A stretch of DNA of 64,000 nt from Diphasiastrum complanatum (Eukaryota; Streptophyta; Lycopodiopsida; Lycopodiales; Lycopodiaceae). The stretch is from NCBI GenBank assembly GCA_029204225.1, contig CM055098.1:50083134-50147133 (forward strand), read 5' to 3'. How positions within the stretch are numbered: the first letter of the stretch is position 1; every line of letters starts with the position of its first letter. Below, in pieces: positions 1 to 10,670 of the stretch. Under the pieces are notes generated by a model. That model worked only from the letters and a program-made list of their open reading frames with translations, had not been told where the DNA came from and searched no databases. The position numbers were made by a program, and so were the translations under genes.

Positions 1-220
1 CATGGCTATGTGCCCAAGATGCATTAGGCTATATATAAGAGGTCCAAACTCGCCCCACTCCTCATCATGGTTCTTGATTCATTGCCAGGCTCTCACTCTA
101 AATTCATGCTTCTTGTTCCTTGGCTTGGGGGTGAGGCTTCTAGAGATTGATTGGATGTTTCTACTTGGTTGGGTGGTTTTTTCACAGTGTGTTATCCTTT
201 TGTGTTTAGAATTTGTAAGC
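1..220 (+). repeat. Truncated 5' LTR of chromodomain gypsy element
   Basis: Positions 1-220 match positions 1022-1241 almost base for base, so this is the right part of a left LTR whose start lies outside the window. It carries the same TATA-like stretch (around 30-42). At about 220 it passes directly into integrase C-terminal coding sequence, so its last ~27 bp, the primer-binding site, gag, protease and RT are missing. This is an internal-deletion derivative. Confidence 0.75.
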
Positions 221-714
221 AAGTGGCTAAGGATAGTATCCGGAGTGCTCAGGATAGAGCTAAACACTATATCGATCTTAAGAGATTTTAAAGCTGATGA
301 TTGGGTATATCTTAGGCGTCCAAAAGATTCTAAGACGTTACGTATAGGAAAGCATTGTAAGCTATCTACCCATTATTGTGGACCTTTCAGGATTGTACAT
401 AGAATTGGTTCTTTAGCGTATGAACTCAATCTTCAAGGAAAATCAACTGCACACCCAATGTTTCATGTAAGTCGTTTGAAACTAAGTTTACATGATGGTG
501 ATACAGTTGGATCGGATGAGGATTTATCCCATTTGGAAGAATAGTCGCTTAATGTACCTTTGGAACCTGAGAAAGTGCTCAGAACCAGAGATAAACAATT
601 GAGAAATCATTCTATCTTTGAGTGCTTAATTCGGTGGAAGGGTCATACTGAGGATGATGATTCATGGGAGAGAGTTGATAGCATAAAGAAGAATTTCCCG
701 AATTTTAGTTTCTA
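220..714 (+). pseudogene. Gypsy integrase C-terminus plus chromodomain (pol remnant)
   Basis: This is the 3' end of a chromovirus pol gene. The translation shows the basic tail region of the integrase core, then a GPFRIV...YEL motif and HPMFHVSRLK, which are typical of the gypsy integrase C-terminal domain. After one in-frame TAG at 542-544 the frame continues into a chromodomain (ECLIRWKG, DDSWE) and ends with TAA at 712-714. There is also a frameshift near 285. Chromodomains steer integration of this clade to particular chromatin. The gene cannot be functional because everything upstream of the integrase tail is absent and the reading frame is broken. Confidence 0.8.
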
Positions 715-727
715 AGGATAGAAACAG

Positions 728-743
728 TTTAAGGAGGGAAGAA
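728..743 (+). other. Polypurine tract of gypsy element
   Basis: The purine run AAGGAGGGAAGAA lies directly before the LTR start TGTTATATCC. This is the expected plus-strand priming site of an LTR retrotransposon. Confidence 0.7.
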
Positions 744-1268
744 TGTTATATCCATGACCAGTACATAGGATATAGTATACTCCTAGTCTTGGATACACGG
801 TACTCTAGTGAAACAAGCTGTTAGTTATGCCACATCATACTGGACGTGACCCGAAAGTAACTAATATCCTTGTGAGGCCTAAAACACACTAAGTGGAGTT
901 TAGACAAGGTATGAGACAGTGTATGCATGTGTAGAGTTATCAATAGCATTTCTATGAATAGTTGGTCCATGCATAGGACTCTATTCTAGGTGAATCTATG
1001 TATAGGGAACATAGGGCTATGCATGGCTATGTGCCCAGGATGCATTAGGCTCTATATAAGAGGTCCAAACTCGCCTTACTCCTTATCATGGTTCTTGATT
1101 CATTGCCAGGCTCTCACTCTACATTCATGCTTCTTGTTCCTTGGCTTGGGGGTGAGTCTTCTAGAGATTGATTGGATGCTTCTACTTGGTTGGGTGGTTT
1201 CTCCATAGTGTGTTATCCTTTTGTGTTTAGGATTTGTAAGCGCAGGATCTAAGGAGCTTCCCTTATAG
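744..1268 (+). repeat. LTR of chromodomain gypsy element
   Basis: The LTR begins TGTTATATCC after the polypurine tract. Its right part repeats 1-220. The right limit is set by the primer-binding-like sequence at 1269 and is uncertain by several bases, because no clear terminal CA is seen. It acts as the 3' LTR of the deletion derivative. A primer-binding site follows it, so it may also have been the 5' LTR of a second unit. Confidence 0.65.
1050..1062 (+). promoter_or_regulatory. TATA box in gypsy LTR
   Basis: CTATATAAGAGG lies in the middle of the LTR and is conserved in the left copy near position 30. It is the likely core promoter of the element. Confidence 0.55.
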
Positions 1269-1285
1269 TGGTATCAGATCAAGGC
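1269..1285 (+). other. tRNA-Met-type primer-binding site after LTR
   Basis: TGGTATCAGATCAAGG matches the usual plant initiator tRNA-Met binding sequence TGGTATCAGAGC with one mismatch in the core. It directly follows the LTR, where minus-strand priming would occur. Confidence 0.5.
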
Positions 1286-3143
1286 TTACAAGCTTGGAGA
1301 AGTGGTGCTTTTCATTGGAGCTTGGTGGTATTCAACTAGTATTCTCATCCAAGGAGAGGAGCAAGGTTGCAAGTTGGTGGATCTTCCCAAATTCAATTTG
1401 CATGCTCCATATCTCTCTCAAATTCATTGTGGTTTATGGTGAATTATGCTAGGAAGTCAATTTTGGTGTCTTTTTTGGAGTTTTAGCATATGTAGCTCAA
1501 AACTAGTGAAGGATCTGATATATTTAGCAAATTAATTCACTTTGAAGTAGTTGAAATTCAGTTTGCATGTTGGATCTTCCCATGTATTTGGATTCTAGAC
1601 TCTTTTGTGGCCAAATTTGGCTTGTTTTCCATGTCTTTGGCACAAAATGGAGGGTAGAGTTCAAAATCCAGCAAGATCAAATCAATTGATTGGTTGTAAC
1701 TCTGTATTTTGGATTGCATGTGGATTTGGAAAACGTTCTTGCCATTAATGTCCAATTGTGCATGGTGAAAAAACCTAGAAAGGGCTAAAATTCATGATTT
1801 TTGCTTGTTTTTTTCATGAAATTGGATGGTAGGAGGTTGTTGAACATCAATTGAAGCTGGAAAAAGATGAATCGTAGTCTTTTGAAGCTATCCTAGAAGT
1901 AAGAGCCAAGAATTCCAACAATTGGGTTTGTAGGAATTCAAAAAGTGTCAAAAATTGACCAATTTTGGTGAATTTTGGGGGATGGATTTCTCTAGATCCA
2001 TAAGGGGATCATTCTGGATTTTTTTTCAGCATGATTTATATTCTTTTTTACCTTCCAAGCAAGCTATCAGACCTGTAAATTGATGGGTAGAGGCTTATGT
2101 TTCAATTCCATCAAGTTTGTAGCAATTTTGACTTCTAGAAACAAAAAATTCATGGTTATCAGTCCATACTGCTTCATAGGATCTATATGAAGGCTTCATG
2201 GAACTCTTAGAGACCATTTAAGACTATTTCAATCATCACTTTTAGGCTTGGTTGAGTGTTTGCATGTTTTTTGACATATTAGTCTGGAAAAAGTGCACCC
2301 TCCTACAGCCTATTGGCTGTTCTGAACTCGCACGTGTGAGTCCTAGGTGGCAGGCTGACAAGGCAAGTGTCTTGTTCACTAGATCTCCCTCTGTACTGAG
2401 CTTTACAGAACCCAATTTGGTGTCTTGTAGCCAAAGATATGAGCATCTGAAGTTTTGCAATCTTGTGAGCAAAATTGGTAAAATTTCCAATTGTTCTGAT
2501 TGCATGCATGACAATTTCCTATTTTGAGGTACTGTGCTTGCATGGAATGTCTGCATGCGATTTCTCTGAGTGATTCTGACATGCATGAGTTGGTTAGATC
2601 TGTTTTGAGTGGTCATACGCATGTACTCTGACGGTTAGATACAAAACTGGATTTTATAGCTGACAATTTTCGTAGAACTAAATTTTTACGTAAAATTCCG
2701 TAAAGTAAAAAATCAGTATAATGTCGCATGTCTTGCATGCCTGATGGACATTAATAAATTAAAATTAAGAATCGAACAGTGAATCGAATTTTTGATTTCG
2801 ATTGCTTAATAACTGAATAACTTTGTAGTTGCTGATGACGTGGACTACTAGTTGGCTGTTATTTTTAGTACGGTTTCCATTTATGGTGATATTTGGATGT
2901 TTGATCAAGTTCTAGCATGATTATGCATTGCATTGTTGATCAAATCTTACTAACCTTTGTTTTGTGAGTTGAACTTTAGATCAAAAGCATATTTCAGGTC
3001 TATTGAAGATCAGAGCCTGAGAAGAAGCTATTTTGGATTGTATCATAACACTTAATCATTTGTTGATTGTGAGGCTTGTGCATATTCAATACTAACAATG
3101 TTCTGTTCAATGTATTGTTGACAATCTCCAATCTCCACTTCTA
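1286..3143. other. Non-coding, origin unresolved
   Basis: No convincing ORF or domain is seen. The sequence is AT-rich and looks like retrotransposon leader. It contains a GCACGTGTGAG palindrome near 2331, the same motif found in the copia leaders and LTRs elsewhere in the window. Confidence 0.4.
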
Positions 3144-3212
3144 TGGATGAACACTCTCCTTTGTGGATGAACACTCTCCTTAAGTGGATGAACCTTCTCC
3201 TTAAGTGGATGA
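3144..3212 (+). repeat. Short 20-21-bp tandem repeat
   Basis: Four starts of TGGATGA(A) occur at 3144, 3164, 3185 and 3206, spaced 20, 21 and 21 bp. Each of the first three is followed by a CTCTCCTT-like tail. Confidence 0.7.
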
Positions 3213-4000
3213 CAAATACTCTTTGAGTGATTTTGTATTTCTCCAAAAGGTTGAGCAAATCTCCCACTTGGATGTAAGATCCCCTTTTGGGTGAACAGAT
3301 TCTCACCATTCTTTTGCATAAATTTTGGTGTACTTTGTTGAGCATGTAAGTAACTCTCCTAATGTAATCTGATTGGAGAATTTGCTGGAAGGTTTTAACC
3401 ATTATGCAAATGTGTTTTCAGGTTCTTAACAGGTTGAGGAACATTCTCATGTGAAGTGATGTTAGATCTACATCTAAACACCAAGATTTGACAAGCTAGT
3501 GATGCTAGTCTTGTGATTCACTAAGTGTGCTCTTTCATTCACCTCTAAAGCTTGTATTTATCACTTGCTGGAGTTTATAAACTTTTAGAAGTGTGGTTTA
3601 CATGTGGTTTTACAGGTTAATCAATATCTTAGTGTGTTGATCATATGTTGATCAAGTTTGTTCAATTCTAGGTATTCTTGGCAGCCTAGTCTTTTGTATT
3701 TTCTAAGAATGCAAGTAACTCTTCACACCATAACTTGATTTGGTCACTTGCTGGAAAGTTTGAGAGCTTAAGCAAGAGTTTGTTCAGGTTGGTTTGAGTT
3801 TGTAATCCATTCTTAGTGTGTGCAAAGTGTTGCATGTGTTTTCAATCTTCCTTTCTATGCTTGGAAACCAGCCAGGTTCAAGATAGAAGTGTTTTAGGGT
3901 CCTAGATCTTCTGAGATCTCCTTATCCATCATTTGTTGAGAGGAAAGTGAGTTCTAGGTGCATTATAACAGAGCCTCAAAGTTGAAGAATCATTATATTC
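3213..4000. other. Upstream region of + strand copia gag
   Basis: There is no ORF of note. The sequence probably belongs to the LTR and leader of the copia relic that starts at 4001. ATAACAGAGCCTC at about 3965 may be a decayed primer-binding site, but a leader of only about 35 bp would be far shorter than the roughly 600-700 bp seen in the related elements. Confidence 0.35.
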
Positions 4001-5032
4001 ATGGCTTCCAATGGTGGGATCATGTTAGAAACTAATGATAGGTTGAGTTCATCAAACTACTCTACCTGGAAAGTGAGGATGGAATCCTTACTTGAGTTGA
4101 ATGAACTCATGGACATAGTTGTAGGAACTGAAGAGAGACCACCCATAGTTCAAGAGCAACAAAGGTTTGATAAGAAGGCCAAAGGGGCTCTTCATATCAT
4201 TAAAATGAATGTTACCAATGAACTTCTCAAGGAAGTTGGTAGTCAAAGTGCAAGTGAGACATGGAATGCCTTGAAGAAGCTCTTTGAATCAAAGTCCACA
4301 TCTAGGGTATTGACCCTAAGGAGGCAAATATTTTCTAGTAGGTAAAGAGAGGGTGAAAGTGCTCATGCATTTGTCTTGAGGGTTAAGTCCTTAAGTGATG
4401 ATCTAGCATGTATTGATGAAAACATAAAAGATGGTGAAATAGTCCAGGTTATGTTGAATGGTTTGCTAGATGAACATGCTAACCTTGTGCAAAATTTTTC
4501 CATTCAAAGAGTTTTGCCAAGTGTGGTTGACTTGCAAGAAATCTTATTGGCTGAAGAACATAGGTTGCAATCAAAGCTTGATGGTGCATCCTTGCAAGGT
4601 GGAGGTGAAGAGGCTTTCTTCACAAAAGGCAAAGTCAAAGGCAAAGGTAAAGGCAAAGGGAAATGGTCCAAAGGTGGTAACTCGGATCATGATGATCACT
4701 CTTCCTCCTCCTCTTCTACTTCTTTTAGAAAGAAAGACGAGTCAAAGTTCAAGTGCTTTTATTGTGGGATAAAAGGTCATTTTGCACATGAATGTCATAA
4801 GAAGCAAAGTCATGAAGGTAGCAAGCAAAACAACTTTTGTTCTTCTAATGAGGATCTAGATTCTTGTGATTCTCTCATGATTTATTCTTCAAGTCTAATG
4901 TCAAGTGGAAGTGACAAGGATTCATGGTGGATAGATAGTGGATCTAGTTCACACATGACTAGTCACAAGGAGTTCTTTACTTCTTTGATCTCTTATGTTG
5001 GAACCAAGAAAGTCGTTCACATGCCAGATTAG
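4001..5032 (+). pseudogene. Copia gag and protease remnant (+ strand)
   Basis: The frame opens with MASNGG and shows a copia gag N-terminus (YSTWKVRMESLL), the gag core (VLTLRRQ..., QVMLNGL), a lysine/glycine-rich linker, the CCHC zinc knuckle CFYCGIKGHFAHEC and the aspartic protease active site WWIDSGSSSHM. One in-frame TAA at 4343-4345 interrupts gag. The frame stops soon after the protease motif, so integrase, RT and RNase H are missing. It is closely related to the copia relics at 5.2-6.1 kb and 7.6-9.5 kb and to the intact element at 27.5-31.6 kb. Confidence 0.85.
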
Positions 5033-5037
5033 GATTT

Positions 5038-5175
5038 ACTATAGAACCCTCAAATACTATGATATTGAAACTGGCAAACAATTCAATTATTAAGCCAGAA
5101 GGAATATTACATGACATACCTTTGACAATAGGAGGCAGTGAAGATAAATCTCTTAGAACTATTGTAAGAAAGTAG
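5038..5175 (+). pseudogene. Possible gypsy-type protease fragment
   Basis: A frame of about 45 codons ends with TAG at 5173-5175. It has the pattern LANNSIIKPEGIL-DIPLTIGG, which resembles the flap region of plant gypsy retropepsins. It lies between two copia fragments in convergent orientation. It is short, and no active-site DTG is present, so the call is tentative. Confidence 0.3.
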
Positions 5176-5193
5176 ATTAGAAAAGTAGTCTTT

Positions 5194-6147
5194 TTAGTGA
5201 GTCATGTGAGAGCTTGCCCCACTATCAATCCACCAAGTGTCTTGATTAGATATTTGTGGTGAGGATACCATCAAAGATAGATTGCCTTCTTCCTCCTCCT
5301 CAAGCACAAGATTGCCTTGATTTTCCTTCTCTTGGGCATTCTTCTTCTTGTAGCACTCGGATGCAAAATGTCCTTTTTTTCCACAAAAGAAACACTTTAG
5401 CTTCTTCTTGTCCTTCTTGCTCTTGCCTTTGGAACTTGATGCTCCATCTTTGTTCTCCATCTCCATGTCTTGAGTCTTCTTGGATGGAAACTTCTTCTTC
5501 TTGCCTTTCAAAGAAAAGTTAGCTTTTTCATCACCATCATTCAAAGATAAGGAACTCATCCTACTTTTGATATGAAGCATTCTACTCTCCTCACTTACAA
5601 GCACACTTTAAAGTTTTTCAATACTAGGAAGTGAATCTTGAATAGCAAAGGTTTGAACAAGATTGGAATAATCATCTCCTAATCCATTCAAAATAATTTG
5701 AACTAACTCATCATCTTTGATTTTATCATCTATAGAAGACAACTCCTTATTCAAAGATTTGATCCTAAAGACATAATTTTGGGCACTTTCACTACTTCCT
5801 TTCATGCTTTGAAGAATTTGATTCCTAAGAATGAGTATCCTTGAAGTGTTTTTGGATCCATAAATTGCTTTTAATGAATCCCATGCCTCTTTGGATGTGG
5901 TACAAGATGAGATTTCCTTCAAAAGTTCATTACTTACATTCATCTTTATGCAATGCAATGCAACTCTACATCTCTTTTTGTACTTTGCCAATTCAACTCC
6001 TCCTTGAGGTTCTACTTCTACCTCAAGTACTATGTCATAAAGATCATGAAGTACAAGCAAACACTCCATTCGAACTATCCAAGTAGCATAATTAGTGGAT
6101 GTAAGCCTTTCACTAGCTTCAAGCAAAAAACCACCCATAGATGCCAT
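5194..6147 (-). pseudogene. Copia element A gag-protease remnant
   Basis: Read on the - strand from MASMGG at 6147, this encodes a copia gag, then a single in-frame TAA near 5606, then a Lys/Ser-rich linker, the zinc knuckle CFFCGKKGHFASEC, an acidic stretch and the protease motif WWIDSGASSHMTH. The sequence breaks off just after the protease, and a different + strand sequence follows. Its 5' LTR and primer-binding site lie to the right (6733-7571). The leader between them (6148-6732) is about 590 bp and carries the palindrome TCACACGTGTGA. Confidence 0.85.
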
Positions 6148-6732
6148 TTTTGAATGTGAAAAAGCACTAGAAACTCCTATGGTTTCTGTAAGAGATCTGA
6201 ACCTAAAGTCTTCTAGCAATTAGTAAGCTTATAGACACAATCCTATCACTCATGAACCAATCTAGAATGATGGAAATTTAGATTCTAGTCTCAAACTTGC
6301 AAAATCACTCCTTAATCTATGATTTTTTAGCAATTTCTCTTTTCAACTCCAACATACACTCAAAAAATCAGAGAAGATCAATTAATGCACCTAATTAAAG
6401 CTTCAATTTTAATTTTTGGCTGTTCTAATCCAAGAACTAATCAAGGGATTAGATTCACTATAGAAAATGCTTGATTTTGCACTAAAAACCATTGGAATTG
6501 GGTATGTGAGTCAAATTGTACAAATTTTTGAAATTTCTCAGTCAACACCAGAGCTGTACGGCCTCACACGTGTGAAAAGGGTTCCTACAGCCCACAGCAA
6601 GTTCTGGACCAAAAATTTTGAGGATATCTATCAAATCCAACTCGCTACCCAAAATTTGACTAGTTTTCTAAAACTTGCTAATTTTGGCTTTGATTTGGAT
6701 CAACCCTATCAATTTCAATAAAACCTCTTGTA
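6148..6732 (-). other. Untranslated leader of copia A
   Basis: This lies between the primer-binding site and the gag start. No ORF of interest is present. A palindrome TCACACGTGTGA lies near 6564. Confidence 0.5.
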
Positions 6733-6748
6733 CTTTGCTCTGATACCA
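6733..6748 (-). other. Primer-binding site of copia A
   Basis: On the - strand the sequence is TGGTATCAGAGCAAAG, a perfect core match to the plant initiator tRNA-Met site. It directly abuts the LTR at 6749. Confidence 0.85.
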
Positions 6749-7571
6749 TGCGGAAAAAGTACAAAATGGACCAAGAGTGGATCCTAATCTGATCCTCAAG
6801 AGGGATTGGATGTTAGATTTACTTGATCTATCAATCTACTTGAGATTAATATCAATCTAGATCAATTCTAGACATAAAATCCTAACAAGAACAATCATTA
6901 ATGAAGGTAGGTGTACTTTCTGGTTTCACGCGTGTGAAACTCTGTCTAAGTACGGACTCCAACCTGAAAATCAAGTACACTATGATAGAACCTCAAAACA
7001 ATCAAAACAAATGTAGACAAATGGAGAGAATCACACAAAATCGCTTCCAAAATCAAGATTGATGTCTCACATTGATTATGGCCAAATATGCCTCTATATA
7101 TACACTTCTTGGAGCTCAAGGTACTGATCATGCATCAGATCTCACACATGTGAGGATGCCTTGTCATCATCATGCAATTTTGACACTTGGATCAAACTTT
7201 CCATTTTGGGCATTTTTGGTCCAATTTTCTACTATATGTAGATCTTCATGGAAATCTTTTAGAAGCAAAAACTCGCCTACTTCAGCTATTTCCACACGTG
7301 TGAGCTGTCCTCTACACATGGGATGTGACACCTATTCAAAATATTTGGCTCATGCAATCAATAGATTGATGCCATGTGTCATATCTCTAGAAAACTAGTT
7401 TTTGGCCATTTTAGCCACTAGAACTTCAATTAAATCATAAGTACAACATATATGATTATGGTACATGAAAAGTACACTATTTTCACAAATGGGAATAGGC
7501 TCCACACATGTGTGTTTATCCTATATACAATATTTTTGGCCTCTACCAGACTTATTTTTGCATTTTTCACA
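6749..7571 (-). repeat. LTR of copia A (5' LTR on - strand)
   Basis: This 823-bp LTR is bounded by TGCGG... and ...TTTTTCACA. A diverged copy lies at 19632-20461, and their shared limits define both. It contains palindromes TTTCACGCGTGTGAAA (near 6924) and CCACACGTGTGAG (near 7292), and a TATA stretch at about 7088-7103. The right edge joins integrase codons of copia B without a gap, so element A appears to have inserted into B. Confidence 0.8.
7088..7103 (-). promoter_or_regulatory. TATA box of copia A LTR
   Basis: The - strand reads TATATATAGAGGC. The same element is kept in the LTR copy near 19974. It is the likely core promoter for element A. Confidence 0.5.
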
Positions 7572-9471
7572 TAGCATCTCAAAAGGTGTCCTTGCATCCA
7601 AAATAGCACTTGGCCACCGATTGCACAAGAAATTAGCACACAACAAAGCTTGATACCAAAATGGCTTATCAAGGTTAGCACTTAACCTCATGGCTTTGGC
7701 ACTTTCACATAAAATCTTATTCTTCCTCTCTACCACTCCATTTTGTTGTGGGGTCCTTGGTGTTGTATACTCCCTCTTGATCCCATGCTCATCACCAAAG
7801 GCAACTTGGTAGATATGTACTCTCCACCATTGTCACTCCTTAACTTGATTCTTTTAGAAAATTTATTATCCCTTCCATTCTTGAACTTAACAAGGACATC
7901 ATACACTTCATCCTTGCTCTTTAGCAGATAGATCCAACAAAATCTACTAAAATTATCAATGAAAGTTACATACATCTTAGCTCCACTATTGCTAATTGTA
8001 GTAATCCCATGAATATCCGAATGTACAATTTCAAAAGGTTTGTAGATCTAGATGTAGATCTAGTATAAGGTAGTCTATGTGACTTTGACAAAGCACAAGA
8101 CTCATAAACATGATTGATACTTTTTAAGAAACTTGGAAGACCAATCACAACTTGCTTCCTAGCCATTACCTCCAATGACTTGAAGTTGAGGTGTCCCATC
8201 CTTTTATGCCAAACCTCTTGAATAGATATTTGCTCTCTTGCAATACATCCAACTTGGTTAGCAATAACACTTGCTTGAAAAACTTCCCTTGTCTTTTACC
8301 TTTTGCAATCAAGATATCCTTCCTTTTGATCATATAAGCATCTCCATCAACCTCAACTTTGATGCCTTTACTTAGCAATTGACTCACACTAAGTAAATTC
8401 CTGGTAATAGAAAATCCTCCAAATGAACATTCCAATTTGTAGAGAGAGAAATAGGAATTGTGCCAATCCCTTTGATTGCACACTCACCATCATTGGTCGT
8501 GTAGATCACCCTCTTGTGCTCTCCATATGCCAACAAAGAAGTGAAGTACTCTTTGTGAGAAGTCATGTGTGAACTTGCTCCACTATCAATCCACCATGGA
8601 TCTAGATCTCCATCATTAGCAAACATACATGAAGACATCACAAAATCATCATCATTTGTATTTTGAACATCCAAACCCTCCTCATCAAGAGTAAGATTAC
8701 CTTGCTTGTCTCCTTGATCTCTCTTTTTCTTGTAGCACTCACTTGCAAAGTGTCCTTTGATGCCACAATAGAAGCACTTGAGCTTTGATCTATTTTTCTT
8801 TTTTCCATCTGAAGAAGCCTCCTCTTGGCCTTGCCCTTTAGACCACTTACTTTTGCTTTTGCCCTTGATGAACATAGCCTCCTCTCCAATTTGAAATGTT
8901 GATGAAGATCCACCTCTTGCTTGAAGCCTATATTCTTCATTGATCAAGATCTCTTGAAGATCCATCAAACTTGGCAAAGTTATTTGAATAGCAAGGCTTT
9001 GTACAATTTTAGCATGAGCATCCAACAAACCATTAAGAATAACTTGAACAAGGTCTCTTTCCTTAATGCTCTCATCAATGCAAGTAACTCATCATTCAAA
9101 GCTTTCACTCTCAGAACAAAAGTATTTGAACTTTCTTCACTCTTTTGCAAACAAGAAGAGATTTGTCTTCTTAGAGTCAACACTCTAGAAGTAGACTTGG
9201 ACTCATAAAGCTTCTTCAAAGCTTCCCAAGCCTCACTTGATGAAGTACACTTACCAACTATCTTAAGAAGTTCATTGGTAACATTCATCTTTATCATATG
9301 TAGAGCTCTTTTGGCCCTCTTGTCATACCTCACTTGATCTTGTTGTGTTTTTTGCATCTCTTCCAAACATACAACAATATCCAAAACATTTTTCATCTCG
9401 AGAAGTGATTCCATCCTCACTTTCCACAATGAATAGTTACCTGAGGTAAGCCTATCATTGCCTTCCAACAT
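7572..9471 (-). pseudogene. Copia element B gag-protease-integrase remnant
   Basis: From MLEGNDRL at 9471 the - strand encodes copia gag, the zinc knuckle CFYCGIKGHFASEC, the protease motif WWIDSGASSHM, a GAG_pre-integrase region (MGHLNFKSLE), and integrase core pieces (FVTFIDNFSRF-like, RSDNGGEYIS, VERKNKILCESAK). It then ends abruptly at FEMLCE where the LTR of copia A begins. Frames change near 9000, 8400, 8190, 7970 and 7735, so it is not translatable. RT and RNase H are missing, presumably displaced by element A. It is close in sequence to the + strand relic at 4001-5032. Confidence 0.85.
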
Positions 9472-10075
9472 GTATCCACTTGATGTAGCTATGTAGCAAT
9501 GACCTGGTCTTCTATTTCAACATGTTTCAATGCACAAAGCACTACTTTGAACAATAAAAAAAAATTTAAAAGTAAATCACAAAGATATGAAACCTCTCAA
9601 TTCTCTTCTAGCACTTATACCAAGCAAATTAACACATAGAATAGTGAGATCTTGATCAACCTATGATTTGTCCTCAATCTAATTACTCTTGCCACTTACT
9701 CAAATTGAAACACACTCAAATGAAGTTCAGTAATCTCACAATCTAGAGATCCAATCAAAATTAGAGTTTTGACAAAATCACAAAAAATTGAATATTTTAA
9801 AATCTATATGCAATTGCCTGAAACTTGATATGCAATCTTGTAGCCACCACTTAGGCTTTTCCAATGCTCTAAAAATAGGCCATTTCCAGCAAGTAATATT
9901 TGAAATTGGAACTGATCAACATTATAACCCTAAATAGAGTTTTGATCTACAAAAGGTCCAATCTACATATGTAAGAAAATTGATTATGGTGTAGAATCCA
10001 ATCTAGCATGCTCTGGCATTGATATCTTCTCCAAATCATTGATACATTTTGAATGCTTCCTTCATAACATAAAGC
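9472..10075 (-). other. Untranslated leader of copia B
   Basis: About 600 bp without an ORF lie between gag and the primer-binding site, the same layout as in the other members of this copia group. Confidence 0.5.
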
Positions 10076-10091
10076 ACAAGCACTGATACCA
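10076..10091 (-). other. Primer-binding site of copia B
   Basis: The - strand reads TGGTATCAGTGCTTG, one mismatch from the tRNA-Met consensus, directly beside an LTR edge at 10092. Confidence 0.75.
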
Positions 10092-10670
10092 TGTGAAGAA
10101 TTTCAGATCATTAAGATCCAAAATATCCCTTTGATCTTTGGTTAGAAAGACAAGCAAATCACCAATCTTGCCAATGTAGAAAAACCAACATCTACACTAT
10201 GAATGAGATGAAAACTCTAATAGATCTTGATCAAACATCAATCAAGACATAAAATAATGTTTCTATCCATACAAAAATAGTAAGCTACTATATTTCACAC
10301 ATGTGGATCTGAAAATAGCATTTAATGAACATTCTACACATAGAATTGCAAGATATCACAAGTATAGTGCACCAATGGATAGTAGAACCTAAGAGAACCA
10401 TGTATAAGCATGAATGAGATAAGAGAGAGACAGAATTTCTTGACATGTGTGAGTAATAATTCATTCACATGGAAGTCCAATCTATTTACATAAAGTTTGA
10501 CCAATTTGATCGTTTTCAAGATTCTACTCAAAGGTCAATTTCACACTAGTGTAGATCAAGCTAAAATCAATCTAACTTTATAAAAGTGACTTATGTACAT
10601 TCTTTAACACGTGGCAACAGACTCCACATGTGTGAGATCCTATCTAGATCAATCATCTTATATCTTGACA
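10092..10670 (-). repeat. Probable 5' LTR of copia B
   Basis: The left edge (TGTGAAGAATTTC) is fixed by the primer-binding site. The right edge at ...TATCTTGACA (10670) is a guess, because no second copy is in the window. It contains CACATGTG/ACACGTGG variants of the shared palindrome near 10293, 10610 and 10627. Confidence 0.45.

Noticed and set aside
3960-3985. ATAACAGAGCCTC as a primer-binding site
   Set aside because: The core is mutated and the implied 35-bp leader is unlike related elements, so it was not annotated as a site.
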